A stretch of DNA of 45,680 nt from assembly GCA_002314725.1 (NCBI GenBank), contig DCGV01000099.1:1-45680 (forward strand), in the 5' to 3' direction. This document shows positions 18,115-26,103 of this stretch, in pieces. The notes below the pieces were generated by a model that saw only the letters and a program-made list of their open reading frames with translations, had not been told where the DNA came from and ran no database searches. Both the position numbers and the translations under genes were made by a program. This stretch comes from Bacteroidales bacterium UBA1769. Lineage in GTDB: Bacteria > Bacteroidota > Bacteroidia > Bacteroidales > UBA932. Within the stretch, counting starts at the first letter, position 1; every line of letters begins with the position of its first letter.

Positions 18115-19164
18115 ATGAAACTATCACAATTCAACTTCGATCTTCCTAAATCATTGATAGCAAGTTATCCTTCAATCCAAAGGGATGAAGCAAGGATGAT
18201 GGTTGTACACAAAGATACCGGAGAGATAGAACATAAAATTTTTAAAGATATTATAGAATACTGCTCACCTCACGATCTATTCGTATTTAATGATGCCAAG
18301 GTTTTCCCTGCTCGCTTGCGTGGCAACAAGGAAAAAACTGGTGCTGAAATAGAAGTATTCCTTCTAAGAGAGTTGAATAAAGAGCAGAGGCTATGGGATG
18401 TTCTGGTAGATCCTGCAAGAAAGATAAGAATAGGTAACAAACTATATTTCGGAGAAGATGATTCTTTGGTTGCCGAGGTAATAGATAATACCACTTCTCG
18501 CGGACGTACACTTCGTTTCCTTTTTGACGGAACATACGAAGAGTTCCGTGATACTCTTTACAAATTGGGTGAGCTTCCTATCCCAAAATGGCTTGGACGA
18601 GGTGTTGAAGAACTCGATACAGAACGTTTTCAAACCATTTATGCAAAAAATGAAGGTGCAGTGGCATCACCTGCAGCAGGTTTGCATTTCAGCAAAATCA
18701 TCTTCAAGAAGATGGAACTTTATGATATCGACACTGCATTCCTTACACTTTATATGGGTAATGCTCACTTCCATACCGTTGATGTTGAAGACCTGTCGAA
18801 GCATAAAATGGATTCTGAACAGATGTTCATCAGTGAGCAAACCGCAGAACAAGTCAACAATGCAAAACGTGGTGGTCACAAAGTATTCGCTGTCGGCATC
18901 ACTGTTGTAAGAGCTCTGGAAACTTATGTTACCACGACAAAAGAGATTAAGCCTTTCGACGGATGGACCAATAAATTCATCTTCCCTCCATACCAATTCT
19001 CTATCCCTGATGCATTGATTACTAATTTCCACCTGCCTCAATCTACTATGTTGATGAATGCTGCAGCATTCGGTGGATACAACAATATTATGAATGCGTA
19101 CAAAGTTGCTATCGAAGAGGGATACCAATTTGGTACTTATGGCGATGCAATGCTCATTATTTAG
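18115..19164 (+). CDS. queA: S-adenosylmethionine:tRNA ribosyltransferase-isomerase QueA
   Basis: QueA transfers and isomerises the ribosyl group of SAM to make epoxyqueuosine in tRNA. The N-terminus FNFDLPKSLIASYP, the segment VFNDAKVFPARL and the motif EGAVASPAAGLHF near residues 181-193 are characteristic. The length of 349 aa is normal. A 59-base gap separates it from truB, so it may have its own promoter, although no clear one is visible. Downstream lie two hairpins before dprA. Confidence 0.95.
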   Translation: MKLSQFNFDLPKSLIASYPSIQRDEARMMVVHKDTGEIEHKIFKDIIEYCSPHDLFVFNDAKVFPARLRGNKEKTGAEIEVFLLRELNKEQRLWDVLVDPARKIRIGNKLYFGEDDSLVAEVIDNTTSRGRTLRFLFDGTYEEFRDTLYKLGELPIPKWLGRGVEELDTERFQTIYAKNEGAVASPAAGLHFSKIIFKKMELYDIDTAFLTLYMGNAHFHTVDVEDLSKHKMDSEQMFISEQTAEQVNNAKRGGHKVFAVGITVVRALETYVTTTKEIKPFDGWTNKFIFPPYQFSIPDALITNFHLPQSTMLMNAAAFGGYNNIMNAYKVAIEEGYQFGTYGDAMLII

Positions 19165-19184
19165 TTAATGGCTTTATCCTTCTG

Positions 19185-19213
19185 TATTTACAATTATGCC
19201 AAAATTGTAAATA
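19185..19213 (+). terminator. AT-rich hairpin after queA
   Basis: TATTTACAATT at 19185-19195 and AATTGTAAATA at 19203-19213 form a perfect 11-bp stem with a 7-base loop, 20 bases after the queA stop. There is no following T-run, and the stem is AT-rich, so termination would be weak. It might instead be a protein-binding inverted repeat. Confidence 0.4.
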
Positions 19214-19228
19214 GGGAAATAAAAATAC

Positions 19229-19278
19229 AATCATACTCCATATATTAGCCGACAAAAGGTTGATTATGGAGTATGATT
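19229..19278 (+). promoter_or_regulatory. 14-bp inverted repeat enclosing the dprA start codon
   Basis: AATCATACTCCATA at 19229-19242 is perfectly complementary to TATGGAGTATGATT at 19265-19278. The dprA ATG at 19266 and its first four codons lie in the downstream arm. The 22-base loop holds AAAAGG (19254-19259), a weak Shine-Dalgarno-like sequence. In RNA this would bury the start codon in a stem and suggests translational control of dprA. The repeat is seen directly; the regulatory role is inferred. Confidence 0.55.
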
Positions 19279-20393
19279 CTTTTGTATATGCTGTTGCTGC
19301 CAGTCTCGCTTTTGACAAGAAGGTCAGAATGGGTATCGAACTGATCAGGCATTTCAGCACTTTTGAAGATATATTTAGGTTGAAGGTTTCGGATTGGGAA
19401 GATATCCTGAACGGCCCTAATCGTATTATTGACATTATCACTGATCCAGCACTTTTGGAAAAGGCCAGAAAAGAGGTAGATTACAATTTATCAAATGGGA
19501 TAGACATAATACCTTACACCGAAAGTAAATATCCTATTAGATTCAAGGAATGCGATGATGCATCACTTGTCTTGTACCATAGAGGGACTTCTGACTTAAA
19601 CGAAAAACGAACACTTGGAGTGGTTGGGACAAGAAGATCCACATTTTATGGAAAATCCACCTGTCAAAGTTTGATTGAGGCATTATCTGAATTAACACCT
19701 CATCCAGTAATAGTAAGCGGTTTAGCATATGGTATTGATGAATGTGCCCATATAAGTGCAATGGGGATTGGATTGAACACTATTGCCGTTATTCCAAGTT
19801 GCATAGGGAGAATATATCCGTCTGGACATAGGAGACTTGCCCAAAAAATTGAGAAATGTGGCGGAATTCTATCTGACAGGCCATCTACGACAGAAACAGG
19901 GATAATTGAACAGGGGTGTTTCCATAGACGTAATAGAATTATTGCTGGTATTTCTGATGCGGTTCTTCTTGCCGAATCATTCATCAAGGGAGGAGGACTG
20001 ATAACTACATCATTCGCCGAATCTTATAATAGAGAGATATTTGCCGTTCCAGGAAGAATTGGAGATGCATCTTTCGAAGGGTGTAATAATTTGATAGCAA
20101 CCAACAAAGCATCAATTGTAACGAATGGCAACACTATTCCTGAGAGTATGGGATGGGCATCGCATAGAAAAACGCATTCAATTGAACCAACTCTTTTTGA
20201 CAACATTCAAGATCCTCTCAAACATACTATAGTTAAAGCCCTTTCCAAAGAGGATACAATGACCGCATCAGAAATATCTGTAAAAACCGGATACACCATT
20301 AGTAAGTTGGCAACAGCGTTACTGGAATTGGAGATTGACGGGATAATTAGGTGTGCCGAATCAAACAAATATGCAATACGGAAAAACATCTGA
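19266..20393 (+). CDS. dprA: DNA-processing protein DprA (Smf)
   Basis: DprA protects incoming single-stranded DNA and loads RecA during natural transformation. The Rossmann-like core is recognisable from VGTRRSTFYG, SGLAYGIDECAH, AVIPS...IYPSGHRRL and FHRRNRIIAGISDA, then a GGG-containing ITTSFAESYNR segment. A winged-helix domain is likely in the last 60 residues. The ATG at 19266 gives 375 aa; a TTG two codons upstream (19260) is the alternative. The chosen start lies within a 14-bp hairpin. No other competence gene is in the window. Confidence 0.92.
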   Translation: MEYDSFVYAVAASLAFDKKVRMGIELIRHFSTFEDIFRLKVSDWEDILNGPNRIIDIITDPALLEKARKEVDYNLSNGIDIIPYTESKYPIRFKECDDASLVLYHRGTSDLNEKRTLGVVGTRRSTFYGKSTCQSLIEALSELTPHPVIVSGLAYGIDECAHISAMGIGLNTIAVIPSCIGRIYPSGHRRLAQKIEKCGGILSDRPSTTETGIIEQGCFHRRNRIIAGISDAVLLAESFIKGGGLITTSFAESYNREIFAVPGRIGDASFEGCNNLIATNKASIVTNGNTIPESMGWASHRKTHSIEPTLFDNIQDPLKHTIVKALSKEDTMTASEISVKTGYTISKLATALLELEIDGIIRCAESNKYAIRKNI

Positions 20394-20443
20394 ACACACC
20401 TCTTATATTACAGTATCACAACAATACATCTCGAAATAATTAC

Positions 20444-20451
20444 TAATTTTG
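20444..20451 (+). promoter_or_regulatory. -7 element upstream of tatD
   Basis: TAATTTTG at 20444-20451 matches TAnnTTTG exactly, but no TTTG lies at the expected -33 distance. If used, transcription would begin near 20455. That argues against the TTG at 20449 as start and leaves only a very short leader before the ATGs at 20461 and 20473. Confidence 0.45.
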
Positions 20452-20472
20452 CATGATTTGATGAAACCGAGC

Positions 20473-21243
20473 ATGAAATTTATCGATACACATTGTCATC
20501 TATACGACGAAGCTTTTGCCGAAGACCTGGACGAAGTTGTCAATCGATTGCAGGACTCTGGTGTTTGTGCATGTATCTTGCCAGGCATAGATAATTCATC
20601 ATATGACAGTATGTTGTCGGTAGCAGATAAACTTCCGGAATTGACATACCCATGTATTGGACTTCACCCTACTTCAGTCGCTGAGAATTGGCAAGAAGAG
20701 TTATCATTTGTCAAGAATCACCTTGACGACAGAAAATTTTATGCAATCGGCGAAATTGGGATGGATGAATATTGGTCAAAAGATTTTGTAAAACAACAAA
20801 AAACAGTCTTTGCAGAGCAGATAGAACTAGCTGTCAAAAAGCATCTCCCTATCATTATTCATAACCGAGATGCCATGGCGGATACAATGGATGTCCTTTC
20901 AGATTTCAAAAATTCCGATATCTCCGGAGTTTTCCATGCATATTCCGGCAGTTATGAGACCTATTGCGAGTTACTGAAATTGGGTGATTTTAAAATCGGC
21001 ATAGGTGGCGTATTAACATATAAAAATGCTGGGATCGCCTCAATTCTCCCAAAAATCTCACTTCACGACATCATATTGGAGACAGATTGTCCATATCTAA
21101 CTCCAGTACCATTCAGAGGTAAAAGAAATGAATCGTCATATATTCCTTTAATAGCAAAAAAGATAGAGGAATTGACCTCGGTTCCTTTGGAAACAATAGC
21201 AGACACCACTACATCCAACGCTAAAAAATTATTCAAGATATAA
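20473..21243 (+). CDS. tatD: TatD-family metal-dependent hydrolase (putative DNase)
   Basis: TatD-family proteins are TIM-barrel metalloenzymes with 3'-5' exonuclease activity on DNA and RNA. The metal-binding HCH motif is at residues 7-9 (FIDTHCHLY). GEIGMDEYW near 92 supplies a conserved Glu, HNRDA and FHAYSG supply His ligands, and ETDCPYLTP holds the catalytic Asp. The start at 20473 gives the canonical MKFIDTHCH beginning and 256 aa. An in-frame ATG at 20461 would add four residues. ansA follows after four bases, so the two are probably co-transcribed. Confidence 0.9.
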   Translation: MKFIDTHCHLYDEAFAEDLDEVVNRLQDSGVCACILPGIDNSSYDSMLSVADKLPELTYPCIGLHPTSVAENWQEELSFVKNHLDDRKFYAIGEIGMDEYWSKDFVKQQKTVFAEQIELAVKKHLPIIIHNRDAMADTMDVLSDFKNSDISGVFHAYSGSYETYCELLKLGDFKIGIGGVLTYKNAGIASILPKISLHDIILETDCPYLTPVPFRGKRNESSYIPLIAKKIEELTSVPLETIADTTTSNAKKLFKI

Positions 21244-21247
21244 AGTC

Positions 21248-22279
21248 ATGAAATCAAAAATTTTAATAATCTACACAGGCGGAACGATCGGAATGAAACA
21301 GGATCCGGAGACTTTATTGCTCAAACCTTTCAATTTCAAGCAAATAACAGAAGAGGTTCCTGAACTTAAAAAATTTGGATATACCATCGATTCATACTCA
21401 TTCAATCCAATCATTGACTCTTCTGATGTCGACCTTCATTTCTTCATCACCTTGGCGACACTCATTAAAGAAAATTACGATAAGTACGACGGCTTTGTCG
21501 TACTTCATGGAACAGACACCATGGCTTATTCTGCCTCTGCACTAAGTTTCATGTTGGACGACCTTGAGAAACCTGTAATCTTTACCGGTAGTCAGCTTCC
21601 TATCGGAATGTTGAGAACAGATGGAAAAGAGAATCTGATATCTTCAATAGAATTGGCCGCAGCAAAGGATGATTTGGGCCATTCCATCGTTCCTGAAGTG
21701 TGTATATATTTTGAAAGTCAATTATATAGAGGGAATAGAACCAGGAAATACAATGCAGAGAACTTCCGAGCATTCCGAAGCGACAACTACCCTGTCCTCG
21801 CCGATGTCGGGATTCATATAAAATACGATTATGCAGCAATTAACTACCCAACAAAATGGGGTAAGCCTCTGAGAATCCATACAAAGTTCGACAATTCAAT
21901 AGCAATTCTAAAGCTATTCCCTGGTCTCAACAAGGATTATGTAGACAGTATTCTAGGCATCAAAGGCTTGAGAGCTGTCATTCTTGAAACATATGGTACT
22001 GGCAATGCGCCAAATATCGATTGGCTGATTAACACGTTGCATCAGCGCATCTCCGAAGGTCTAATTGTAATCAATGTCACACAATGTTACGCCGGATCCG
22101 TCGACATGAAAGCTTATGCCAATGGTGCAATCCTTGAAGAGGCCGGTGTAATCAGTGGCTATGATATTACTACAGAATCAGCACTCACAAAAATATCTTT
22201 ATTACTTGGAGAATACCATAGAAACTCAGATGTCATTAAAGAATTCAAAAAGAATCTGAAAGGAGAATTTTCTAAGTAA
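21248..22279 (+). CDS. ansA: Type I L-asparaginase
   Basis: Asparaginase hydrolyses L-asparagine to aspartate and ammonia. The first catalytic threonine lies in YTGGTIGM at residues 9-16, and the second in VVLHGTDTMAYSASAL. The segment TGSQLP and the C-terminal VTQCYAGSV are typical. There is no signal peptide, which fits the cytoplasmic type I enzyme. The length of 343 aa matches the family. It is closely coupled to tatD, and no terminator is evident between it and the exbB promoter region. Confidence 0.93.
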   Translation: MKSKILIIYTGGTIGMKQDPETLLLKPFNFKQITEEVPELKKFGYTIDSYSFNPIIDSSDVDLHFFITLATLIKENYDKYDGFVVLHGTDTMAYSASALSFMLDDLEKPVIFTGSQLPIGMLRTDGKENLISSIELAAAKDDLGHSIVPEVCIYFESQLYRGNRTRKYNAENFRAFRSDNYPVLADVGIHIKYDYAAINYPTKWGKPLRIHTKFDNSIAILKLFPGLNKDYVDSILGIKGLRAVILETYGTGNAPNIDWLINTLHQRISEGLIVINVTQCYAGSVDMKAYANGAILEEAGVISGYDITTESALTKISLLLGEYHRNSDVIKEFKKNLKGEFSK

Positions 22280-22453
22280 TCAAAAAAAATAAGTTGATAA
22301 TATTTTTATAAATACTAAATAATTTCGCACTAAATTGCAATTTATTAAAAAAAAATGCCTAAATTGCACGATGTTTATATGCCGTCAAAGGCACATTAAA
22401 TAGATACTATAACTATTTAAAATATTGTTTAATAATTAATTACAAAAAAACTT
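22280..22453 (+). promoter_or_regulatory. AT-rich intergenic region before exbB, with a repeated decamer
   Basis: This 174-base gap should hold the exbB promoter. The best -7 candidate is TAATTTCG at 22320-22327, one mismatch from TAnnTTTG. The decamer CTAAATTGCA occurs at 22330-22339 and 22359-22368, and the first copy is part of the palindrome AAATTGCAATTT (22332-22343). A short TGCC/GGCA stem lies at 22380-22393. No ORF was recognised. Confidence 0.35.
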
Positions 22454-23236
22454 ATGAAAAAAATTTTCATGTTTTTGGCAGTTCTTGGCCTTTTGACAAT
22501 TTCTGCTCAATTTCAAACAGCAAGTGCTCAGGACGAAACTGAAACTGTTGCTGTAGCATCAGAGGATGTAGACAATCCATTTGCAGCAGCTGCAAGCAGT
22601 GAACCTCTACACCAACAACTTAAAGCTAAATTCATCGAAGGTGGTGCAGGCTTCATGGCAACAGTATTGTTGTGCCTTATCTTCGGTTTGGCTATCGCAA
22701 TTGAAAGAATTATCACTTTGAGCCTTGCTCAAACTAACAACAAGAAACTTCTTGCTGACGTAGAAGAAGCACTTAAGAATGGTGGCGTTGCTAAAGCTCT
22801 AGAAGTTACTACAGACACTAAAGGCCCAGTTGCTTCAATCTTTACTCAAGCCCTTCTTCGTATGAAAGACGGTCAGAGCGTTGAAGATGCTGAAAAAGCT
22901 GTTGTATCTTATGGTTCAGTTCAGATGGGTCAGCTAGAAAGCGGTCTATCATGGATTACATTGTTCATCGCTATCGCTCCTATGTTGGGTTTCATGGGTA
23001 CTGTAATCGGTATGATCCAGGCATTCGATGCTATCGAGGTTGCCGGTGATATCAGCCCAGCTCTAGTAGCAGGTGGTATGAAAGTTGCGTTGATCACAAC
23101 AGTAGGTGGTTTGATCGTAGCTATTATCCTTCAGATTTTCTATAACTATCTTGCATCAAAGGTTGACACTATCGTTGTTTCAATGGAAGATGCTTCTATC
23201 TCACTAGTAGACCTACTTGTTAAATATTCAAAATAA
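22454..23236 (+). CDS. exbB: ExbB/TolQ/MotA-family proton channel protein
   Basis: ExbB forms the pentameric core of a proton-driven inner-membrane motor that powers TonB- or Tol-type transport. An N-terminal signal-like segment (about residues 1-26, ending TASA) precedes the first core helix at about 68-90. The family signature region LFIAIAPMLGFMGTVIGMIQAF, here in two helices at about 172-230, is well conserved. At 260 aa the protein is normal for Bacteroidota. It is followed after nine bases by a small membrane protein and then two exbD genes. Whether it serves TonB or Tol cannot be decided from sequence alone. Confidence 0.92.
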   Translation: MKKIFMFLAVLGLLTISAQFQTASAQDETETVAVASEDVDNPFAAAASSEPLHQQLKAKFIEGGAGFMATVLLCLIFGLAIAIERIITLSLAQTNNKKLLADVEEALKNGGVAKALEVTTDTKGPVASIFTQALLRMKDGQSVEDAEKAVVSYGSVQMGQLESGLSWITLFIAIAPMLGFMGTVIGMIQAFDAIEVAGDISPALVAGGMKVALITTVGGLIVAIILQIFYNYLASKVDTIVVSMEDASISLVDLLVKYSK

Positions 23237-23245
23237 TTAATCACA

Positions 23246-23662
23246 ATGAAGCAAAAATTATTTAAACTTATCGAAATAGTACTTCTTGTACTTTCGTTGG
23301 TTGCTTTTGTTGTGTATTTCGTTGGCAACAATGGAACAAAAGAGGATGGCTTGTTGAACATGTATCTATTCTGGACATATGCTCTTCTAGCTGTATCTAT
23401 CGTTCTTGTAGTCCTATTCACACTTGCTAAGGCATTCAAGTCAAAGAAAGGTGTTATCGGACTTATTGCAATCATCGTAGGCGTAGTAGTAGTACTAGGT
23501 GCAGCTTACCTATTGGCTCCAGGTACACCTGTTGCAAATAAGGTATACGATGCAGGCACATTGAAATTTGCTGATACTGCACTTTATGTAACATATTTGT
23601 TCCTAGCAGGATCACTAGTAGCTCTAGTATGGGGCGCAATTCGTAACGCAATTAAAAAGTAA
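23246..23662 (+). CDS. Small four-helix membrane protein inside the exbBD operon
   Basis: I do not recognise a named family. The 138 aa protein has four predicted transmembrane helices, at about residues 8-27, 41-63, 70-91 and 112-133, short basic cytoplasmic segments (KAFKSKKG), and a loop at about 92-110 between helices 3 and 4. It starts nine bases after exbB and ends six bases before exbD, so it is almost certainly expressed with the motor. From memory, similar small membrane proteins occupy this place in other Bacteroidales. A role as accessory subunit or assembly factor of the motor is inferred. Confidence 0.8.
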   Translation: MKQKLFKLIEIVLLVLSLVAFVVYFVGNNGTKEDGLLNMYLFWTYALLAVSIVLVVLFTLAKAFKSKKGVIGLIAIIVGVVVVLGAAYLLAPGTPVANKVYDAGTLKFADTALYVTYLFLAGSLVALVWGAIRNAIKK

Positions 23663-23668
23663 TTTAAG

Positions 23669-24247
23669 ATGGCAGCAAAAAAGACTCCCGAAATAAACGG
23701 CGGATCAATGGCGGATATCTCTTTCTTGATGTTGATCTTCTTCTTGATGGTTACTACAATGGACCACGAAGAGGGTTTGTCAAGACGTCTACCTCCTCTA
23801 CCAGCTGAAGATCAGAAAGTAGAAGATACTAAGGTAAATCGTCGCAACATCATCGAAGTTAAGATTAACTCCAATGATAAATTGTTCGCCGGTAATCAAC
23901 CGATGGATGTCAGCCAGCTGAAAGATAAAATTAAAGAATTCTTGACAAACCCAACTAACGATCCTACTCTTCCTGAAAAGGCTGACCAAGAGATCGAAGG
24001 TTACGGTACTGCATCTGTATCAAAAGGTGTAATCTCTTTGCAGAATGACCGTGGTACAAGTTACAGCAAGTATATCGAGGTTCAGAACGAGCTTATCAAA
24101 GCCGTTAACGAACTTCGTGATGACTTCTCAATGCAGACTTATGGCAAGAAATATGCTAAGCTAGATGAGGAAACTCAGGAAATCGTTAAAAAGGTTATCC
24201 CTCAGAATATCTCAGAAGCAGAGCCTAAGGATGTTAAGAAAAAATAA
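23669..24247 (+). CDS. exbD: ExbD/TolR-family biopolymer transport protein, long form
   Basis: ExbD dimers sit inside the ExbB pentamer and carry the proton-binding aspartate. The single transmembrane helix near residues 17-33 starts MADISFLMLIFFLM, with Asp16 as the likely essential residue. The periplasmic part is long (192 aa in total against about 140 in E. coli ExbD). It contains an extra lysine- and glutamate-rich stretch at about 95-130 and a charged C-terminal tail. It is the first of two adjacent exbD genes, 14 bases apart, whose products probably form different dimers or a heterodimer. Confidence 0.88.
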   Translation: MAAKKTPEINGGSMADISFLMLIFFLMVTTMDHEEGLSRRLPPLPAEDQKVEDTKVNRRNIIEVKINSNDKLFAGNQPMDVSQLKDKIKEFLTNPTNDPTLPEKADQEIEGYGTASVSKGVISLQNDRGTSYSKYIEVQNELIKAVNELRDDFSMQTYGKKYAKLDEETQEIVKKVIPQNISEAEPKDVKKK

Positions 24248-24261
24248 GGAGAGAAATCAGT

Positions 24262-24729
24262 ATGGCTAAATTTATCAAAAACGGCAAAAAGGAGACTCCT
24301 GCTATTAGTACAGCGTCTCTTCCTGATATCGTGTTCATGATTTTGATGTTCTTCATGGTATCAACTAGTATGCGTCAAACTGACCGTAAAGTACAAGTTA
24401 GTCTTCCACAGGCTTCTGAAATTGCAAAGCTTGAACGTAAAGACTTAGCTTCTTACATTTATATTGGTACACCTACTTCTCAGTTCCAAGCTCAATATGG
24501 TACTGATAGCCGTATCCAGTTAAATGACTCTTTCCGTACAATTGACGATATTCGTGACTTTATCGCAGCAGAACGTGAAAATCTAAGCGAAGGTGACCGT
24601 CCATTCATGACAGTATCTATTAAAGCTGATGAAGACACTCGTATGGGTATCATCACAGACGTAAAACAAGAACTTCGTCGTTGTTCAGCTTTGAAGATTA
24701 TGTATGGCGCTCGCAAAGCAACTAAGTAA
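24262..24729 (+). CDS. exbD: ExbD/TolR-family biopolymer transport protein, short form
   Basis: This second ExbD homologue has 155 aa. The transmembrane helix follows the motif LPDIVFMILMFFMV at about residues 20-33, with Asp22 as the probable proton carrier. The periplasmic domain has the normal size and ends in a conserved-looking VKQELRRCSALKIMYGA segment. A GGAGAG sequence at 24248-24253 serves as ribosome-binding site. It is the last gene of the motor operon, followed by a strong hairpin at 24751-24782. Confidence 0.9.
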   Translation: MAKFIKNGKKETPAISTASLPDIVFMILMFFMVSTSMRQTDRKVQVSLPQASEIAKLERKDLASYIYIGTPTSQFQAQYGTDSRIQLNDSFRTIDDIRDFIAAERENLSEGDRPFMTVSIKADEDTRMGIITDVKQELRRCSALKIMYGARKATK

Positions 24730-24750
24730 TAATAAACTATTACATATCTT

Positions 24751-24782
24751 TAGAAAGGGTGATTTCTGAATCACCCTTTCTA
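24751..24782 (+). terminator. Hairpin terminator after the exbBD operon
   Basis: TAGAAAGGGTGATT (24751-24764) and AATCACCCTTTCTA (24769-24782) form a perfect 14-bp stem with the loop TCTG, 22 bases after the exbD stop. The tail TTATAACC is only weakly T-rich. Its position between operon and next gene supports termination. Confidence 0.75.
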
Positions 24783-24805
24783 TTATAACCTTATAACATT
24801 AATTT

Positions 24806-26047
24806 ATGAAAAAACTATTTTCAATTTTAGCTTCAATAGTTCTGCTATGCTGCGTAACTGCATGTGGAGAAAAGAAAGCAAAGTATGTATTCTATTTTAT
24901 TGGCGATGGTATGAGTTTCCAGACTGTTTGTTTAGCAGAAGCTTATCAATCAATGAAAGCTGGTGACCCAATTGGACGCCTTCCTTTGTGTTTTTCTGCA
25001 TTTCCTGTAACTGGTATTGCAACCACATACTCAGCAGACTCAAATATCACTGACTCTTCAGCAGCAGGTACTGCTCTTTCAACTGGTAACAAGACAAATA
25101 ACCATATGTTAGGTATTGCACCAGACTCTACTACACATTTTACTAGTATCGCTAAGAAGATTCACGATGCAGGTTACAAAGTTGGTATTATGACAACTGT
25201 TCCTCTAAATCACGCTACACCTGCAGCATTCTATGCTCACTCTACAGATAGAAATGACTACTACAGCATATCATGCGAAATTCCAGAATCAAATTTCGAA
25301 TTCTTCGGTGGTGGTGCAGTATATCAACCTTCAGGACGTAAAGGTGAAGATAAGAACTCTTACGAAATGTTCGAAGAAGCTGGTTATTCAATCGCAAACG
25401 GTAAAGCAGCTTTCGCTTCATTAGAGAAGAAAGATAAGGTTATCGTTTTCGCTGATACAACTGTTAAAAGAGGTGGAAACCTTCCATACCAAGCTGACCT
25501 TAAAGAGGGTGACCTTGCACTTTCTGACCTAGTTTCAGAGGCAATCGAGGTTCTTGAGAATGAAAAAGGTTTCTTTATGATGGTTGAAGGCGGTCAGATC
25601 GACTGGGCTGGTCACTCAAATGACCTTAAACATGCAATTTTTGAAACATTGGGCATGGATGAGGCTGTTAAAGTTGCCTATGCTTTCTATGAGAAACATC
25701 CAGACGAGACTCTAATCGTTATCACAGCTGACCACGAAACTGGTGGTTTGTCACTTGGTAAGAAAGGTTATACTTTCGATCTAAGTGTTGTTGATGAACC
25801 AGATGCAGTTGAAAGACCAAGAGTAACTGTAGAGAACTATATGAGCCAACCTAAACCAGGCGATCCTAATTACGTTGCTCCAGAAACATTGTCAGACAGA
25901 GCTAGAATCGGTTGGACTACACGCGATCACGCAGGTTCATACGTTCCAGTATTTGCAATTGGCGCTGGTAGCCAAGCATTCGTAGGAAGACAGGATAACA
26001 CTGAGATTCCTAAGAAGATTTGCGCTGCAATGGGTGTTGAATTTTAA
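24806..26047 (+). CDS. Alkaline phosphatase (PhoA family), predicted lipoprotein
   Basis: The enzyme should release phosphate from monoesters in the periplasm or at the outer membrane. The signal peptide ends in a lipobox VTAC, with Cys20 as the lipidated residue. The active-site motif TDSSAAGTALSTG at 82-94 aligns with E. coli TDSAASATAWSTG, placing the nucleophile at Ser84. Metal ligands are seen in GDGMS, EGGQIDWAGHSND, TADHETGG and TTRDHAGSYVP. The length is 413 aa. Lys and Gly rather than acidic residues follow the Cys, so a surface-export tag is not evident. It stands alone between two hairpin terminators. Confidence 0.92.
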   Translation: MKKLFSILASIVLLCCVTACGEKKAKYVFYFIGDGMSFQTVCLAEAYQSMKAGDPIGRLPLCFSAFPVTGIATTYSADSNITDSSAAGTALSTGNKTNNHMLGIAPDSTTHFTSIAKKIHDAGYKVGIMTTVPLNHATPAAFYAHSTDRNDYYSISCEIPESNFEFFGGGAVYQPSGRKGEDKNSYEMFEEAGYSIANGKAAFASLEKKDKVIVFADTTVKRGGNLPYQADLKEGDLALSDLVSEAIEVLENEKGFFMMVEGGQIDWAGHSNDLKHAIFETLGMDEAVKVAYAFYEKHPDETLIVITADHETGGLSLGKKGYTFDLSVVDEPDAVERPRVTVENYMSQPKPGDPNYVAPETLSDRARIGWTTRDHAGSYVPVFAIGAGSQAFVGRQDNTEIPKKICAAMGVEF

Positions 26048-26059
26048 TTGATTAACATA

Positions 26060-26097
26060 GTGTCGGATAGTACAAAAACTATCCGACACATATTTTT
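26060..26097 (+). terminator. Rho-independent terminator after the alkaline phosphatase gene
   Basis: GTGTCGGATAGT (26060-26071) and ACTATCCGACAC (26078-26089) form a perfect 12-bp stem with the loop ACAAAA, followed by ATATTTTT. It starts 13 bases after the phosphatase stop and ends just before asnS, so asnS needs its own promoter or read-through. Confidence 0.88.
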
Positions 26098-26103
26098 AAT
26101 ATT

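Noticed and set aside
18667..19128. 153-codon open frame antisense to queA
   Set aside because: It overlaps the conserved end of queA and shows no start signal or domain.
26091..26098. TATTTTTA as -7 element giving an almost leaderless asnS mRNA
   Set aside because: It has one mismatch, no -33 element, and is the U-tract of the preceding terminator, so the match is probably accidental.
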